NCBI GenBank assembly: GCA_018819175.1
Contig: JAHJQQ010000031.1
Location: 20,385 to 84,384 of the forward strand
DNA length: 64,000 nucleotides
From: Gammaproteobacteria bacterium
Lineage (GTDB): Bacteria > Pseudomonadota > Gammaproteobacteria > Thiohalobacterales > Thiohalobacteraceae
Direction: 5' to 3'
Shown: in pieces, positions 48,227 to 57,875 of the stretch
How positions within the stretch are numbered: position 1 is the stretch's first letter
How the letters are laid out: each line of letters opens with the position of its first letter
The notes under the pieces: model-generated
Database searches by the model: none
Told to the model about the DNA's origin: nothing
What the model saw: the letters and a program-made list of their open reading frames with translations, nothing else
Translations under genes and position numbers: made by a program

Positions 48227-49225
48227 GTGAACGATCTGCTCTCACAAGAAGAAATTGATGCCCTGCTGCACGGTGTCGGCAGTGGCGATATCGACACCGA
48301 CGGTGACGATGGTCTGATCGATGGCGAAGCGCAGAATTACGATTTCACCAGCCAGGATCGTATTGTGCGCGGGCGCATGCCCACGCTGGAAATGGTCAAC
48401 GAGCGTTTCGCGCGTTACTTCCGCATCAGTCTGTTCAATATGCTGCGCCGCACGGCGGAAATCTCCGTCGGTGGCGTGCAAATGCTCAAGTTCGCTGAAT
48501 ACGTCCACAGCCTGTTCGTGCCCACCAGTCTCAATCTGGTAAAGGTCAATCCGTTGCGCGGAACCGGCCTGTTCGTGTTCGATCCCAAGCTGGTGTTCAT
48601 TGTGGTGGATAACTATTTCGGCGGTGACGGACGTTTCCCGACCAAGATCGAAGGTCGTGAATTCACGCCTACCGAACAGCGTGTTATCCAACGTATTCTG
48701 CATCAGGCCTTCGCGGATTTGGTTCAGGCCTGGAAGCCGGTATTGCCGATTGAATTCGAATATCTGAATTCCGAAGTCAATCCGCAGTTCGCCAACATCG
48801 TGAGCCCCACCGAGGTCGTGGTGGTCTCCACTTTTCATATCGAGTTGGAAGGCGGTGGCGGTGCGCTGCATGTGACGTTGCCGTATTCGATGATCGAACC
48901 CATCCGTGATGTCCTCGATGCCGGTGTGCAGAGTGATCGCAGCGATGTCGATGACCGTTGGCGGATTGCGATTCGCGAAGAGATGAAGAGTGCTCCGATT
49001 GAATTATCCAGCATGCTGGCGGAGACCACGATCAGTATGCGTGACTTATTGAATCTCAAGGCCGGTGATGTCATCCCGATTGATTTCCCCGACAAGGTGA
49101 CGCTGCGTGCAGAGGATATCCCGGTATTTCGCGGTCGCTTCGGAGTGTCGCATGGCAATAGTGCCATCAAGATTACGGATCCTGTCCAGCTGCGTGCGCT
49201 GGTCGCTTCCCAATCCAATCATTAA
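48227..49225 (+). CDS. fliM: Motor switch protein FliM
   Basis: 332 aa starting at GTG behind TAAGGAAA. The N-terminal CheY-P-binding peptide LLSQEEIDALLHG (4-16) is intact. The middle CheC-like domain contains YDFTSQDRIVRGRMPTLEMV and the C-terminal SpoA domain LNLKAGDVIPIDFPD binds FliN. FliM switches rotation direction. Confidence 0.97.
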   Translation: MNDLLSQEEIDALLHGVGSGDIDTDGDDGLIDGEAQNYDFTSQDRIVRGRMPTLEMVNERFARYFRISLFNMLRRTAEISVGGVQMLKFAEYVHSLFVPTSLNLVKVNPLRGTGLFVFDPKLVFIVVDNYFGGDGRFPTKIEGREFTPTEQRVIQRILHQAFADLVQAWKPVLPIEFEYLNSEVNPQFANIVSPTEVVVVSTFHIELEGGGGALHVTLPYSMIEPIRDVLDAGVQSDRSDVDDRWRIAIREEMKSAPIELSSMLAETTISMRDLLNLKAGDVIPIDFPDKVTLRAEDIPVFRGRFGVSHGNSAIKITDPVQLRALVASQSNH

Positions 49226-49242
49226 ATCAGCAGGTATGTGCC

Positions 49243-49665
49243 ATGAGTGACGATATCGAAAACCAGGACGATGGAATGGACGATTGGGGTGCCGCGTTGG
49301 CCGAACAGGCGGATGCCAAAGGCGGCAAAGCCGGCACAGCCGATGTTCATGTGGCCGAGCTGAATGATCTCGAAAGCGACAATATGCCGATAGCGCACGA
49401 GAATGAAACCAACCTCGACATGATTCTGGATATCCCGGTCACCATTGCGATGGAGATCGGTCGCACCAAAATCAGCATTCGCAATCTGCTGCAGTTGAAT
49501 CAAGGATCGGTGGTGGAATTGGACCGCCTCGCGGGTGAGCCTATGGATGTGCTGGTCAATGGCACATTGGTAGCGCATGGCGAAGTGGTTGTCGTCAATG
49601 AGAAATTCGGCATTCGTCTCACCGATGTGGTGAGTCCGGCCGAACGCGTCAAGAAGCTCAAGTAA
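49243..49665 (+). CDS. fliN: Motor switch protein FliN
   Basis: 140 aa. An acidic variable N-terminus (EDDWGAALAEQ type) is followed by the SpoA domain: LDIPVTIAMEIGRTKISIRN, LLQLNQGSVVELDRLAGEPM, DVLVNGTLVAHGEVVVVNEK, then FGIRLTDVVSPAERVKKLK. It completes the C-ring with FliM. Its stop touches the fliO start codon. Confidence 0.97.
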   Translation: MSDDIENQDDGMDDWGAALAEQADAKGGKAGTADVHVAELNDLESDNMPIAHENETNLDMILDIPVTIAMEIGRTKISIRNLLQLNQGSVVELDRLAGEPMDVLVNGTLVAHGEVVVVNEKFGIRLTDVVSPAERVKKLK

Positions 49666-50142
49666 ATGTTCTGCACTCTACAGGCGGTATCGCGCCGTCA
49701 CCTGAGCGGTGTGCTGGCAGCTGGAGCATTGTCGGTATTCAGTACCGTGGTGCAGGCTGCCGAAACCGCCGTCAGTTCGAAAGTGCCCGCCTTGGAAATT
49801 GAGCCCATGGCCACGGGTAATCTGCTGCAGATGATCTTGGGATTGATCGCGGTATTGATGTTGATCGCCGGTCTCGCCTGGGTCATGCGCCGTATGGGTG
49901 GCGTGACAGGTACCACGGCAGGTTCACTGCGGATACTGGGCGGCCTGTCGATGGGCACACGTGAACGCATTGTGCTGGTGCAGGTAGGCGAACAGCAATT
50001 ATTGCTTGGCGTGGCACCGGGACGCGTGCAGACCCTGCATGTGCTCGAGCATCCGATTCAGCCAGTTGAACAAGACAAGTCCGGGAAGGGCGCTTTCGCG
50101 GCCAGCCTGAGTGCAGCGCTGCAACGGGGAAAACAGAAATGA
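49666..50142 (+). CDS. fliO: Flagellar export gate assembly protein FliO
   Basis: 158 aa. Residues 1-32 look like a signal or membrane segment; the main membrane helix is about 47-70 ([20 protein letters not shown]) followed by VMRRMGG and a cytosolic tail with [20 protein letters not shown]. FliO helps assemble the FliP ring. It starts directly after the fliN stop and overlaps fliP by ATGA. Confidence 0.9.
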   Translation: MFCTLQAVSRRHLSGVLAAGALSVFSTVVQAAETAVSSKVPALEIEPMATGNLLQMILGLIAVLMLIAGLAWVMRRMGGVTGTTAGSLRILGGLSMGTRERIVLVQVGEQQLLLGVAPGRVQTLHVLEHPIQPVEQDKSGKGAFAASLSAALQRGKQK

Positions 50143-50882
50143 AATTCGTCGCTCGGCTGATGCTGTTGCTCGGTCTGCTGTTCCCGTTGGCGGCCTTGGC
50201 CGAACCGGGTTTTGCGGCATTGAAGGTGCAAAATGATGCTGACGGTGGTCAAACCTATTCCGTGAGCCTCCAGGTGCTCGCGTTCATGACGGCCATCAGC
50301 TTTTTGCCGGCCGCCCTGATCATGATGACTTCGTTTACCCGTATTACCATTGTGCTGGCGATTCTTCGTCAGGCCTTGGGAACCCAGTCGACGCCCTCCA
50401 ATCAGATTCTGGTTGGCCTGTCGTTGATGCTGACCTTCTTCATCATGGCGCCGGTTTTTGATCAGGTCTATGACGAAGCACTGCATCCGTATCTCAATGA
50501 AGAGATGGCACCGCAAGAGGCTATTAATCGGGCCGCCAAGCCGTTCCGCGAATTCATGATGGCCCAGACCCGTGATGCGGATCTGGAAACGTTCGCGGAT
50601 ATTGCCCGCGCCGAGCCGATCAGCGGCATGGATGAGATTCCGTTTTCACTCCTGTTGCCGGCCTTCGTCACCAGCGAATTGAAGACGGCATTCCAGATCG
50701 GATTTTTAATCTTGATTCCGTTTCTCGTCATTGATCTGGTTGTCGCAAGCCTGTTGATGTCCATGGGCATGATGATGTTGTCACCCATGATCATTTCGAT
50801 GCCCTTCAAGATCATGTTGTTTGTGCTCATCGATGGCTGGACGCTCATCATGGGTACGCTGGCTTCCAGCTTTTTTATATAG
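50139..50882 (+). CDS. fliP: Flagellar export gate protein FliP
   Basis: 247 aa. A cleavable signal sequence ([16 protein letters not shown]) is followed by four membrane segments. The conserved stretches are [51 protein letters not shown] and [20 protein letters not shown]. It forms the export pore with FliQ and FliR. Confidence 0.97.
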   Translation: MKFVARLMLLLGLLFPLAALAEPGFAALKVQNDADGGQTYSVSLQVLAFMTAISFLPAALIMMTSFTRITIVLAILRQALGTQSTPSNQILVGLSLMLTFFIMAPVFDQVYDEALHPYLNEEMAPQEAINRAAKPFREFMMAQTRDADLETFADIARAEPISGMDEIPFSLLLPAFVTSELKTAFQIGFLILIPFLVIDLVVASLLMSMGMMMLSPMIISMPFKIMLFVLIDGWTLIMGTLASSFFI

Positions 50883-50892
50883 AGGAATAAAC

Positions 50893-51162
50893 ATGACGCC
50901 GGAAACCGTTATGAACATCGGTCGCCAGGCCATCGAGGTCACCGCCTTGCTGGCGGGTCCGTTGCTGATCGCATCGCTGATAGTCGGTTTGATCATTGCC
51001 ATGTTTCAGGCCGCCACGCAGATCAACGAAATGACCCTGACCTTTATCCCCAAGCTCATTACGATTGGCGCGGTACTCATGATTGCCGGTCCCTGGCTGC
51101 TGCAGACCCTGATGGGTTTTACGGTACGTTTGATCCAAAGTATTCCTCAGTTGATAGGGTGA
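50893..51162 (+). CDS. fliQ: Flagellar export gate protein FliQ
   Basis: 89 aa from the ATG behind AGAGGAATAA; the frame is open further upstream inside fliP, but MTPETVMNIGRQAIEVTALL is the family start. Two membrane helices (about 13-38 and 50-75), with the conserved AMFQAATQINEMTLTFIPK between them. Confidence 0.96.
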   Translation: MTPETVMNIGRQAIEVTALLAGPLLIASLIVGLIIAMFQAATQINEMTLTFIPKLITIGAVLMIAGPWLLQTLMGFTVRLIQSIPQLIG

Positions 51163-51203
51163 TCTGTAAGCCCCATCGCCAGTTGACTGCAGAGAGATAG
51201 TAG

Positions 51204-51995
51204 ATGTTGTTCACCACGGCACAGCTTACCGCCTGGATCGGGGAATTCCTCTGGCCACTGATGCGTGTCGGCATGGTGCTGTCGGTGGCGCCGATCTTCG
51301 GTGGCCGTCTGATGTCAGCAAAGTTCCGTTTGATTCTGGCGATTCTGATAACCCTGTTGCTAGTGCCGGTGATACCCGCGGCACCGGCGATCGATCCTTT
51401 GTCCGCGGCCGGTGTGTTGATCTCTCTGCAGCAGTTGCTTATCGGCTTGGTACTGGGCTTCATGCTGCAGATGGTTTTCACCGCCATGATGATCGGTGGG
51501 CACGTCATTGGTCTCGGCATGGGGCTTGGTTTCGCCTCCATGGTCGACCCGCAGAATGGCATCACGGTACCCGTCATTGGCCAATACTACGTGACCATTG
51601 CGACCTTGATGTTTCTTGTACTTAACGGTCATCTAGTATTGCTGAGCCTCTTGTCGGACAGCTTCTATAGTTTACCGATAGCAGTCGATGGTATTACCCG
51701 TCAGACCTTCTGGGACGTTATTTCCTGGGGCAGCCGGATGTTTGCCGGCGGACTTCTGGTTGCCATGCCGGCAGTGACCGCGCTGCTGTTGACGAACGTG
51801 GCCTTTGGCGTGATCACCCGCGCTGCACCGCAGCTGAATATTTTCGGTGTCGGTTTCCCGATGACGCTGACCTTTGGTTTCCTGATCATCATGGTGACGA
51901 TTCCCGCGCTGCTTCCACAATTCACCGATCTTCTCACCGAGGCCTTCGAAGTGATGAAAGGCTTTGGGCCATTGCCGGGAGTGCCAAATGGCTGA
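51204..51995 (+). CDS. fliR: Flagellar export gate protein FliR
   Basis: 263 aa with about six membrane segments. Recognisable parts are LMRVGMVLSVAPIFGGRLMS, GHVIGLGMGLGFASMVDPQN and NIFGVGFPMTLTFGFLII. It completes the FliPQR gate and contacts FlhB. It overlaps flhB by 8 bases. Confidence 0.96.
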   Translation: MLFTTAQLTAWIGEFLWPLMRVGMVLSVAPIFGGRLMSAKFRLILAILITLLLVPVIPAAPAIDPLSAAGVLISLQQLLIGLVLGFMLQMVFTAMMIGGHVIGLGMGLGFASMVDPQNGITVPVIGQYYVTIATLMFLVLNGHLVLLSLLSDSFYSLPIAVDGITRQTFWDVISWGSRMFAGGLLVAMPAVTALLLTNVAFGVITRAAPQLNIFGVGFPMTLTFGFLIIMVTIPALLPQFTDLLTEAFEVMKGFGPLPGVPNG

Positions 51996-53130
51996 GAATA
52001 AGGACGGTCAGGAACGCAGTGAAGACGCCAGTCAAAAGCGCCTGGATGAGGCGCGTGAGAAGGGCCAGATCCCGCGTTCAAGAGAATTCAACACCATGGT
52101 AATGATGGTGGCCGGTTCTGTGAGTCTGTTCATCATGGGTGATGACCTGATGCGGGATTTCGCGGATATGCTTCGCGATGGGTTGACCCTGGATCGGAAC
52201 ATAATCTTTGATCGTTTCGGCATCATCGACGGCATAGCGCGCATGTTCAAGGAAGCGGCAGCGATGTTGGCGCCGTTCATGCTGATATCGGTAGTAGCCG
52301 CGATCGTTTCTTCGGTGGTCATTGGTGGTTGGTCGTTCAGCCCGAAAGCGCTGGCGTTCAAAGCGGAAAAGCTTAATCCAATCTCCGGTTTGAAACGGAT
52401 ATTCGCGTTGCGTGGCCTGGTGGAATTACTCAAAGCGCTGGCGAAGTTCCTGTTGGTTGGTGGCGTGGCAGTGCTACTGATGCAGAGATTGAGCGATGAA
52501 ATCCTGAGTCTCGGTTATCAGGAGACGGGGGCGGCATTGGGACATTCAGGTGAGATCCTGATTTTTTCTTTTCTGATATTGAGCCTGGTGCTGATTCTGA
52601 TTGCGGCCGTCGATATCCCATTCCAGCTTTGGGATCACGCGCAGAATATGAAAATGACCAAGCAGGAAGTGCGTGACGAGTTCAAGGACACGGAAGGCAA
52701 ACCGGAAGTGAAGAGTCGTGTGCGGCAGATGCAGCGTGAAATCGCCCAGCGGCGCATGATGGAAGCGGTGCCGGATGCCGACGTCATTATCACCAATCCG
52801 ACGCACTATGCGGTCGCGCTCAAATATGACGGTCTCAATATGCGTGCACCGCGCGTAGTGGCCAAGGGTAAGAATCTGATTGCGGCACAGATCCGCGGTC
52901 GGGCCGAGGAACACAATGTGCCGATCTTCACGGCGCCGCCATTGGCGCGCGCGATCTTCTTCAGTACCGAGCTTGAACAGGAGATTCCGGCGGGTCTGTA
53001 TTTCGCCGTCGCACAGGTACTGGCCTATATCTATCAGCTCAAAACCGCCCACAGCGGCGCCGGTTATGCGCCAGAGATTCCCAGCGAGCTGACCGTCCCC
53101 GATGAGTATTTTCACCCTGCAGAGGACTAG
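51988..53130 (+). CDS. flhB: Export specificity switch protein FlhB
   Basis: 380 aa from the ATG (an upstream TTG at 51964 lies within fliR). It starts MAENKDGQERSEDASQKRLD. Four membrane helices lie between about 35 and 210, and the cytosolic domain has the self-cleavage motif NPTH (270-273) in VIITNPTHYAVALKY. Cleavage switches export from hook to filament substrates with FliK. Confidence 0.97.
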   Translation: MAENKDGQERSEDASQKRLDEAREKGQIPRSREFNTMVMMVAGSVSLFIMGDDLMRDFADMLRDGLTLDRNIIFDRFGIIDGIARMFKEAAAMLAPFMLISVVAAIVSSVVIGGWSFSPKALAFKAEKLNPISGLKRIFALRGLVELLKALAKFLLVGGVAVLLMQRLSDEILSLGYQETGAALGHSGEILIFSFLILSLVLILIAAVDIPFQLWDHAQNMKMTKQEVRDEFKDTEGKPEVKSRVRQMQREIAQRRMMEAVPDADVIITNPTHYAVALKYDGLNMRAPRVVAKGKNLIAAQIRGRAEEHNVPIFTAPPLARAIFFSTELEQEIPAGLYFAVAQVLAYIYQLKTAHSGAGYAPEIPSELTVPDEYFHPAED

Positions 53131-53437
53131 GCACCTGCTGGACTTGGGATTGATCCGTTGCGCTGGCGGGAGAGCGGAGCATTTTTCCCGATTTCTCCTT
53201 GTGTCGAATGACTATCCCCCTCGAAATCGTGACAATCTGTTCCCGCTCCACTCTGCTCGCCACGATCACCTAACCCCGACGTGGGCCTGGGCGGGACGAC
53301 TGAATCACCGTCCAAACGCCAAAATCCTGCCGCTCTCCGGTTTGCGTTGCCAGCCTGATAAAAACCTCCCCAACGGCGCTTGCGCAACCCGCTGAATTCC
53401 CTTGCTGTCACCCGCGTCAGAAAAAAAAGTTCAATCC

Positions 53438-53453
53438 TGGCAAGCCTTTTGAA
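53438..53453 (+). promoter_or_regulatory. Possible sigma54 promoter of flhA
   Basis: TGGCAAGCCTTTTGAA keeps TGGCA and TTG with consensus spacing but has GA instead of GC at minus-12. In Pseudomonas aeruginosa flhA is FleQ/RpoN dependent, which supports it. It lies 53 bases before flhA. Confidence 0.5.
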
Positions 53454-53469
53454 TAGATATATTGAGCGT

Positions 53470-53483
53470 GTCGGCGAATTGAC
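53470..53483 (+). promoter_or_regulatory. FleQ-box-like site downstream of the flhA promoter
   Basis: GTCGGCGAATTGAC matches 10 of 13 defined positions of the Pseudomonas FleQ box GTCaNTAAAtTGAC and lies within the dyad GTGTC (53468-53472) / GACAC (53481-53485). It is 17 bases after the sigma54 box, agreeing with the reported downstream FleQ binding at flhA in Pseudomonas aeruginosa. Confidence 0.5.
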
Positions 53484-53506
53484 ACCGATCCTGTTATGAG
53501 GCGGCT

Positions 53507-55624
53507 ATGAACGGTAATGACCTGATGACCACCCTGCGCCAGCAAATCAGCAACGGCCTGGGTGCCCCCCTGATGATGATTCTCATGTTGGCCATGATGG
53601 TGGTGCCGCTGCCGCCAATGGCCCTGGATGTGTTGTTCACCTTCAACATTGCCTTGTCTCTGGTGGTCATGATGGTGGTGATCAATGCCTTGCGGCCGTT
53701 GGATTTCGGCATGTTCCCGACGGTTCTATTGGTAGCGACGCTGATGCGCCTGGCGCTGAATGTGGCCTCCACCCGTGTGGTGCTGATGGAAGGACATACC
53801 GGCACGGCGGCCGCCGGCAAGGTGATCGAGTCCTTCGGCGAATTCGTTATCGGCGGTAATTATGCCGTCGGTCTGGTGGTGTTCAGCATCCTGGTGATTA
53901 TCAACTTCGTGGTGGTCACCAAGGGCGCCGGGCGCGTGTCCGAGGTGAGCGCGCGATTCACCTTGGATGCCATGCCCGGTAAGCAGATGGCCATCGATGC
54001 CGATCTCAACGCCGGTCTGATCACTCAGGATGAAGCCCGTATTCGCCGCGCCGACGTGACCAACGAGGCGGATTTCTACGGCTCCATGGACGGTGCCAGC
54101 AAGTTCGTGCGCGGCGACGCCATCGCCGGCATTCTGATCCTGTTCATCAATATCTTTGGCGGTCTGGGCATCGGCATGGGCCAGCATGGCCTGGATTTCG
54201 CCACGGCCATCCACAATTACACCCTGCTCACTATCGGCGACGGTCTGGTCGCGCAGATTCCGTCGCTGGTGCTGTCGACCGCCACCGCCATCATTGTCAC
54301 CCGTGTGTCCAGTTCGCAGAACATGGGCAATGAGATGTTCAAGCAGATGCTCAGCCGCCCCAGTGCGCTGGGTGTGACGGCCGGCATTATCGGCATGCTC
54401 GGATTGATCCCCGGCATGCCCAATGTGGTCTTCCTGACCCTGGCCGGCATCGGTGGTTACGGCGCCTGGTGGCTGAGTCAGCGTCAGCAGCAACAGGCGC
54501 TCGCCGACGAACAGGCGGTCGAGGCACCCAAGGCGGTCAGCAATGAACCCCGTGATCTCAATTGGGACGATGTCGGGCCGGTCGACATCATTGGTTTGGA
54601 AGTAGGGTATCGCCTAATCCCGCTGGTTGACCGCAGTCGCGGTGGACCGCTGATGGATCGCATCAAGGGCGTGCGCAAAAAACTCTCGCAGGAACTCGGT
54701 TTTCTGGTTCAGCCGGTGCATATCCGCGACAACCTGGATCTGGCGCCGAATGCCTATCGTATTGCCTTGCTGGGCGTGCCGGTCGGTGAGGCCGAGGTCT
54801 ACCCCGATCGCGAAATGGCCATCAATCCCGGTCAGGTTTACGGCACCGTACCGGGTATCAAGACCCAGGACCCGGCCTTCGGCTTGGAGGCGATCTGGAT
54901 CGAATCCGATCAGCACGACAATGCCCAATCGATGGGTTACACCGTGGTCGATGCGAGCACCGTGGTCGCCACCCATCTCAGCAGTCTGCTGCAGGAACAT
55001 GCCAACGAACTGCTCGGCCATGAAGAGGTTCAGCAGTTGTTGGAAACCCTCAAGAAGAGTCAGCCGAAGCTGGTGGAAGATCTGGTGCCGAAGGTGTTGT
55101 CGCTGGGCGTGGTGGTTAAGGTGCTGCAGAACCTGCTGGGCGAACGCATTCCGATTCGCGACATGCGCACCATAGCCGAGGCTTTGGCGGAACATGGCTC
55201 CCGCACTCAAGATGCCGGCAATTTGACAGCCGCTGCACGCGTCGCACTGGGTCGTTCGATCGTACAACATATCAATGGGATGGCGCCTGAACTTCCAGTG
55301 ATTGCACTGGAGCCGGCGCTGGAACAGATATTGCTACAGTCCCTCCAGGGTGGTTCTGAAGGTGGCGCAGGCTTCGAGCCAGGGCTGGCGGATCAGATGC
55401 ATAGAGCGCTTAGCGAACGCACTCAGCAGCAGGAAATGCAGGGCAAACCGGCCGTGTTGTTAGTCGCACCGCCGATTCGCCAATGGCTGGCACGGTTGGT
55501 ACGTCACAGCATCCCGGCACTGCATGTCCTGGCCTACAACGAGGTGCCGGATAACAAGCAGATCAAGGTGGTTTCGACCGTGGGTCAGAGGCTGCCGGGA
55601 TTGGGCCAAGCCGTTACGGCCTGA
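53507..55624 (+). CDS. flhA: Flagellar export gate protein FlhA
   Basis: 705 aa. The N-terminal half (to about 310) has eight predicted membrane helices. The FHIPEP-family signature between helices is RVSEVSARFTLDAMPGKQMA followed by IDADLNAGLI. The large cytosolic domain (about 345-705) binds chaperone-substrate complexes and ends QRLPGLGQAVTA. ATGAGGCGG precedes the ATG. Confidence 0.97.
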   Translation: MNGNDLMTTLRQQISNGLGAPLMMILMLAMMVVPLPPMALDVLFTFNIALSLVVMMVVINALRPLDFGMFPTVLLVATLMRLALNVASTRVVLMEGHTGTAAAGKVIESFGEFVIGGNYAVGLVVFSILVIINFVVVTKGAGRVSEVSARFTLDAMPGKQMAIDADLNAGLITQDEARIRRADVTNEADFYGSMDGASKFVRGDAIAGILILFINIFGGLGIGMGQHGLDFATAIHNYTLLTIGDGLVAQIPSLVLSTATAIIVTRVSSSQNMGNEMFKQMLSRPSALGVTAGIIGMLGLIPGMPNVVFLTLAGIGGYGAWWLSQRQQQQALADEQAVEAPKAVSNEPRDLNWDDVGPVDIIGLEVGYRLIPLVDRSRGGPLMDRIKGVRKKLSQELGFLVQPVHIRDNLDLAPNAYRIALLGVPVGEAEVYPDREMAINPGQVYGTVPGIKTQDPAFGLEAIWIESDQHDNAQSMGYTVVDASTVVATHLSSLLQEHANELLGHEEVQQLLETLKKSQPKLVEDLVPKVLSLGVVVKVLQNLLGERIPIRDMRTIAEALAEHGSRTQDAGNLTAAARVALGRSIVQHINGMAPELPVIALEPALEQILLQSLQGGSEGGAGFEPGLADQMHRALSERTQQQEMQGKPAVLLVAPPIRQWLARLVRHSIPALHVLAYNEVPDNKQIKVVSTVGQRLPGLGQAVTA

Positions 55625-55696
55625 TCGAAGAATGACAAGGGGATGGGTCGTGGGGACCCGGACACCTGAACAAATGCGTGAATTGAGGTGTAGGCC

Positions 55697-57001
55697 ATGA
55701 AAATCAAACGCTACTTCGCCGCCGATATGCGCCAAGCGATCCGCAAGGTACGCGAGGAGCAGGGTCCGGATGCCGTGATCCTGTCCAACCGCAAGGTCGA
55801 TGGCGGGATTGAAATCATTGCCGCCCTCGATTACGACGAGGCGCTGGTACATCAGGCCATGGGGCAGGCCAGCCCGAGTAATACCTCAACGTCCGCCTCA
55901 GCGGCGGAGCTGCCACAGCCAAGTGCAGCCAGCACAGCCAAGGCCGCCACCCGGTCCACAACCGGGATTGCCGACTCTGCCGCAGCACGTTACGAACGCC
56001 CGCATGCCGAAGCCGCTGCGACCCGCAACGAAACCAAAAAATCGTCCATTACCTGGTCGCAGGATCCGGCCCTGGTAGAAATGCGTAAAGAGATTCACGA
56101 ACTGCGCGGCCTGCTTGAAAACCAACTTGCGCATCTGGCCTGGGGTGATCTGCAACGTCGTCAGCCGCACCAGACTGAATTACTGCGCCGCCTGGCCGAT
56201 CTCGGCCTGACTACAGAACTTTGCCGAGTGTTGGTCGAACAGGTCGGTCCAGTCGATGACGAAGATCAGGCCTGGCGCCGTGCGCTGGGATTACTCGCTC
56301 ATCAGTTGCCCGTGACCGACGATGACATTCTCAATACGGGTGGCGTCGTCGCCCTGGTGGGTTCCACCGGTGTCGGCAAGACCACCACCGTCGCCAAACT
56401 CGCCGCGCGCTATGCGCTACGGCACGGGCAACGCAGTGTCGCGCTGGTCACTACCGATTGCTATCGCATCGGTGCTCAGGAACAACTGCTCACCTATGGC
56501 CGCATCCTCGGCGTGCCGGTGCAGGTCGCCTCCAGTCATGAAGAGTTGCAGACCGCCTTGCGCAGTCTCGTCGACAAACGCCTGGTGTTGATTGATACCG
56601 CCGGCATGAGTCAACGCGATGTGCGCCTCTCCGAACAGTTTTCCACGTTGCGTGACAGCGGTTTCCCGCTGCACACCTACATGGTCATGAACGCCACCAC
56701 TCAGTCGAGCGTACTGGAAGAAACGGTACGCGCCTTCGGCAATGCCAAGCTGGATGGTTGCATTCTGACCAAGACCGACGAGGCCGCCAGTCTGGGCGGC
56801 GCGCTCTCGGTGGTCGCCAAACACAAATTACCTCTGGCCTATGTAGGCGATGGTCAGCGGGTACCGGAAGACTTACACCCGGCGCGGGCTCATAACCTGG
56901 TTAACCGCGCCGTTTCTCTAATGCAGCAAGCTGGACAGGATTCCAATGACGAGACCCTTGCAGAACGGTTTGGTGGGATGGCGGCCAATGTACATGTCTA
57001 A
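55697..57001 (+). CDS. flhF: Polar flagellar GTPase FlhF
   Basis: 434 aa SRP-type GTPase that sets the polar site of flagellum assembly. The N-terminal B domain is variable (MKIKRYFAADMRQAIRKVRE, then a Ser/Ala-rich stretch 56-112). The NG domain has P-loop VGSTGVGKTTTVAKLAARYA (221-240, quoted as one motif), TTDCYRIGAQEQL, VLIDTAGM and TKTDEAASLGG. Its end overlaps flhG. Confidence 0.95.
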   Translation: MKIKRYFAADMRQAIRKVREEQGPDAVILSNRKVDGGIEIIAALDYDEALVHQAMGQASPSNTSTSASAAELPQPSAASTAKAATRSTTGIADSAAARYERPHAEAAATRNETKKSSITWSQDPALVEMRKEIHELRGLLENQLAHLAWGDLQRRQPHQTELLRRLADLGLTTELCRVLVEQVGPVDDEDQAWRRALGLLAHQLPVTDDDILNTGGVVALVGSTGVGKTTTVAKLAARYALRHGQRSVALVTTDCYRIGAQEQLLTYGRILGVPVQVASSHEELQTALRSLVDKRLVLIDTAGMSQRDVRLSEQFSTLRDSGFPLHTYMVMNATTQSSVLEETVRAFGNAKLDGCILTKTDEAASLGGALSVVAKHKLPLAYVGDGQRVPEDLHPARAHNLVNRAVSLMQQAGQDSNDETLAERFGGMAANVHV

Positions 57002-57875
57002 CGCAGGAGTGGATCAGGCCGCGGGGTTGCGGCATATGACCGCACCCCGACCGGTCAGAGTGATCGCGGTGACAAGTGGCAAAGGCGGCGTAGGTAAAAC
57101 GAACGTATCAGTCAATCTGGGCGTGGCGCTGGCTGAGGAAGGCCAGAAGGTGATGTTGATGGATGCCGACCTGGGGTTGGGCAATGTCGACATCATGCTG
57201 GGACTGCAGCCTGAATATGATCTGTCGCACGTGATTGCCGGTGAACGCACGCTGGAAGAAATTATTGTCAATGGCCCGGCCGGTTTGCAGATTGTGCCGG
57301 CCTCCAGTGGCACCAAGGCGATGGCGGAACTGAGTCCCATGGAACACGCCGGAATGATCCGCGCCTTCAGTGAACTCAGTCAGCAGTTGGATGTATTAAT
57401 CATCGATACCGCGGCCGGTGTCTCGGACAGCGTGGTGAGTTTTTCACGTGCTGCCCAAGAGGTCATTGTGGTGGTCTGTGACGAACCCGCCTCCATTACC
57501 GATGCCTACGCACTGATCAAATTGCTCAGCCGCGAATACGGTATCCAACGCTTCCGCGTGTTGGCCAATATGGCCCACAGCGCCCAGGAAGGTCGGGAAC
57601 TGTTTGCCAAGATTTCACGTGTGACCGAACGCTATCTGGATGTGACCCTGGATTTCATCGGCGCCATTCCCTATGACGACTATCTGCGCAAGGCGATCAA
57701 ACGCCAGAAGTCAGTGGTTGAGGCCTATCCGCGTGCACGCGCCTCGATGGCCTTTAAAACACTGGCTCAAAAGGCCGAGAAATGGCCGGTTCCGAACGGA
57801 GCAGCCGGTCATTTGGAGTTTTTCGTCGAACGTTTGATTCAGTCCTCTACGGCCCAACTGGAGGTGCTGTCATGA
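56988..57875 (+). CDS. flhG: Flagellar number ATPase FlhG (FleN)
   Basis: 295 aa MinD-type ATPase that limits flagellar number and antagonises FleQ in Pseudomonas. The start is uncertain: ATG at 56946, 56988 or 56994; 56988 retains the DQAAGLRHM activator helix (residues 9-17) that stimulates FlhF, while residues further upstream would mostly overlap flhF. Deviant Walker A SGKGGVGKT (30-38), LMDADLGLGNVDIMLG, and IDTAAGVSD. Its stop overlaps fliA by ATGA. Confidence 0.93.
   Translation: MYMSNAGVDQAAGLRHMTAPRPVRVIAVTSGKGGVGKTNVSVNLGVALAEEGQKVMLMDADLGLGNVDIMLGLQPEYDLSHVIAGERTLEEIIVNGPAGLQIVPASSGTKAMAELSPMEHAGMIRAFSELSQQLDVLIIDTAAGVSDSVVSFSRAAQEVIVVVCDEPASITDAYALIKLLSREYGIQRFRVLANMAHSAQEGRELFAKISRVTERYLDVTLDFIGAIPYDDYLRKAIKRQKSVVEAYPRARASMAFKTLAQKAEKWPVPNGAAGHLEFFVERLIQSSTAQLEVLS

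Larger units (their letters stand above)
53131..53506 (+). other. 376-base gap between flhB and flhA
   Basis: Short open frames occur on both strands across 53102-53411 but overlap each other, show no family similarity and no good ribosome sites, so no gene is called. The first 300 bases show nothing structured. The last 70 contain a weak sigma54 box and a FleQ-box-like sequence (listed separately). Confidence 0.6.

Noticed and set aside
53102..53411. Two overlapping ORFs of about 95 codons on opposite strands in the flhB-flhA gap
   Set aside because: No recognisable family, no convincing ribosome site, and they overlap each other; more likely chance frames in GC-rich non-coding DNA.
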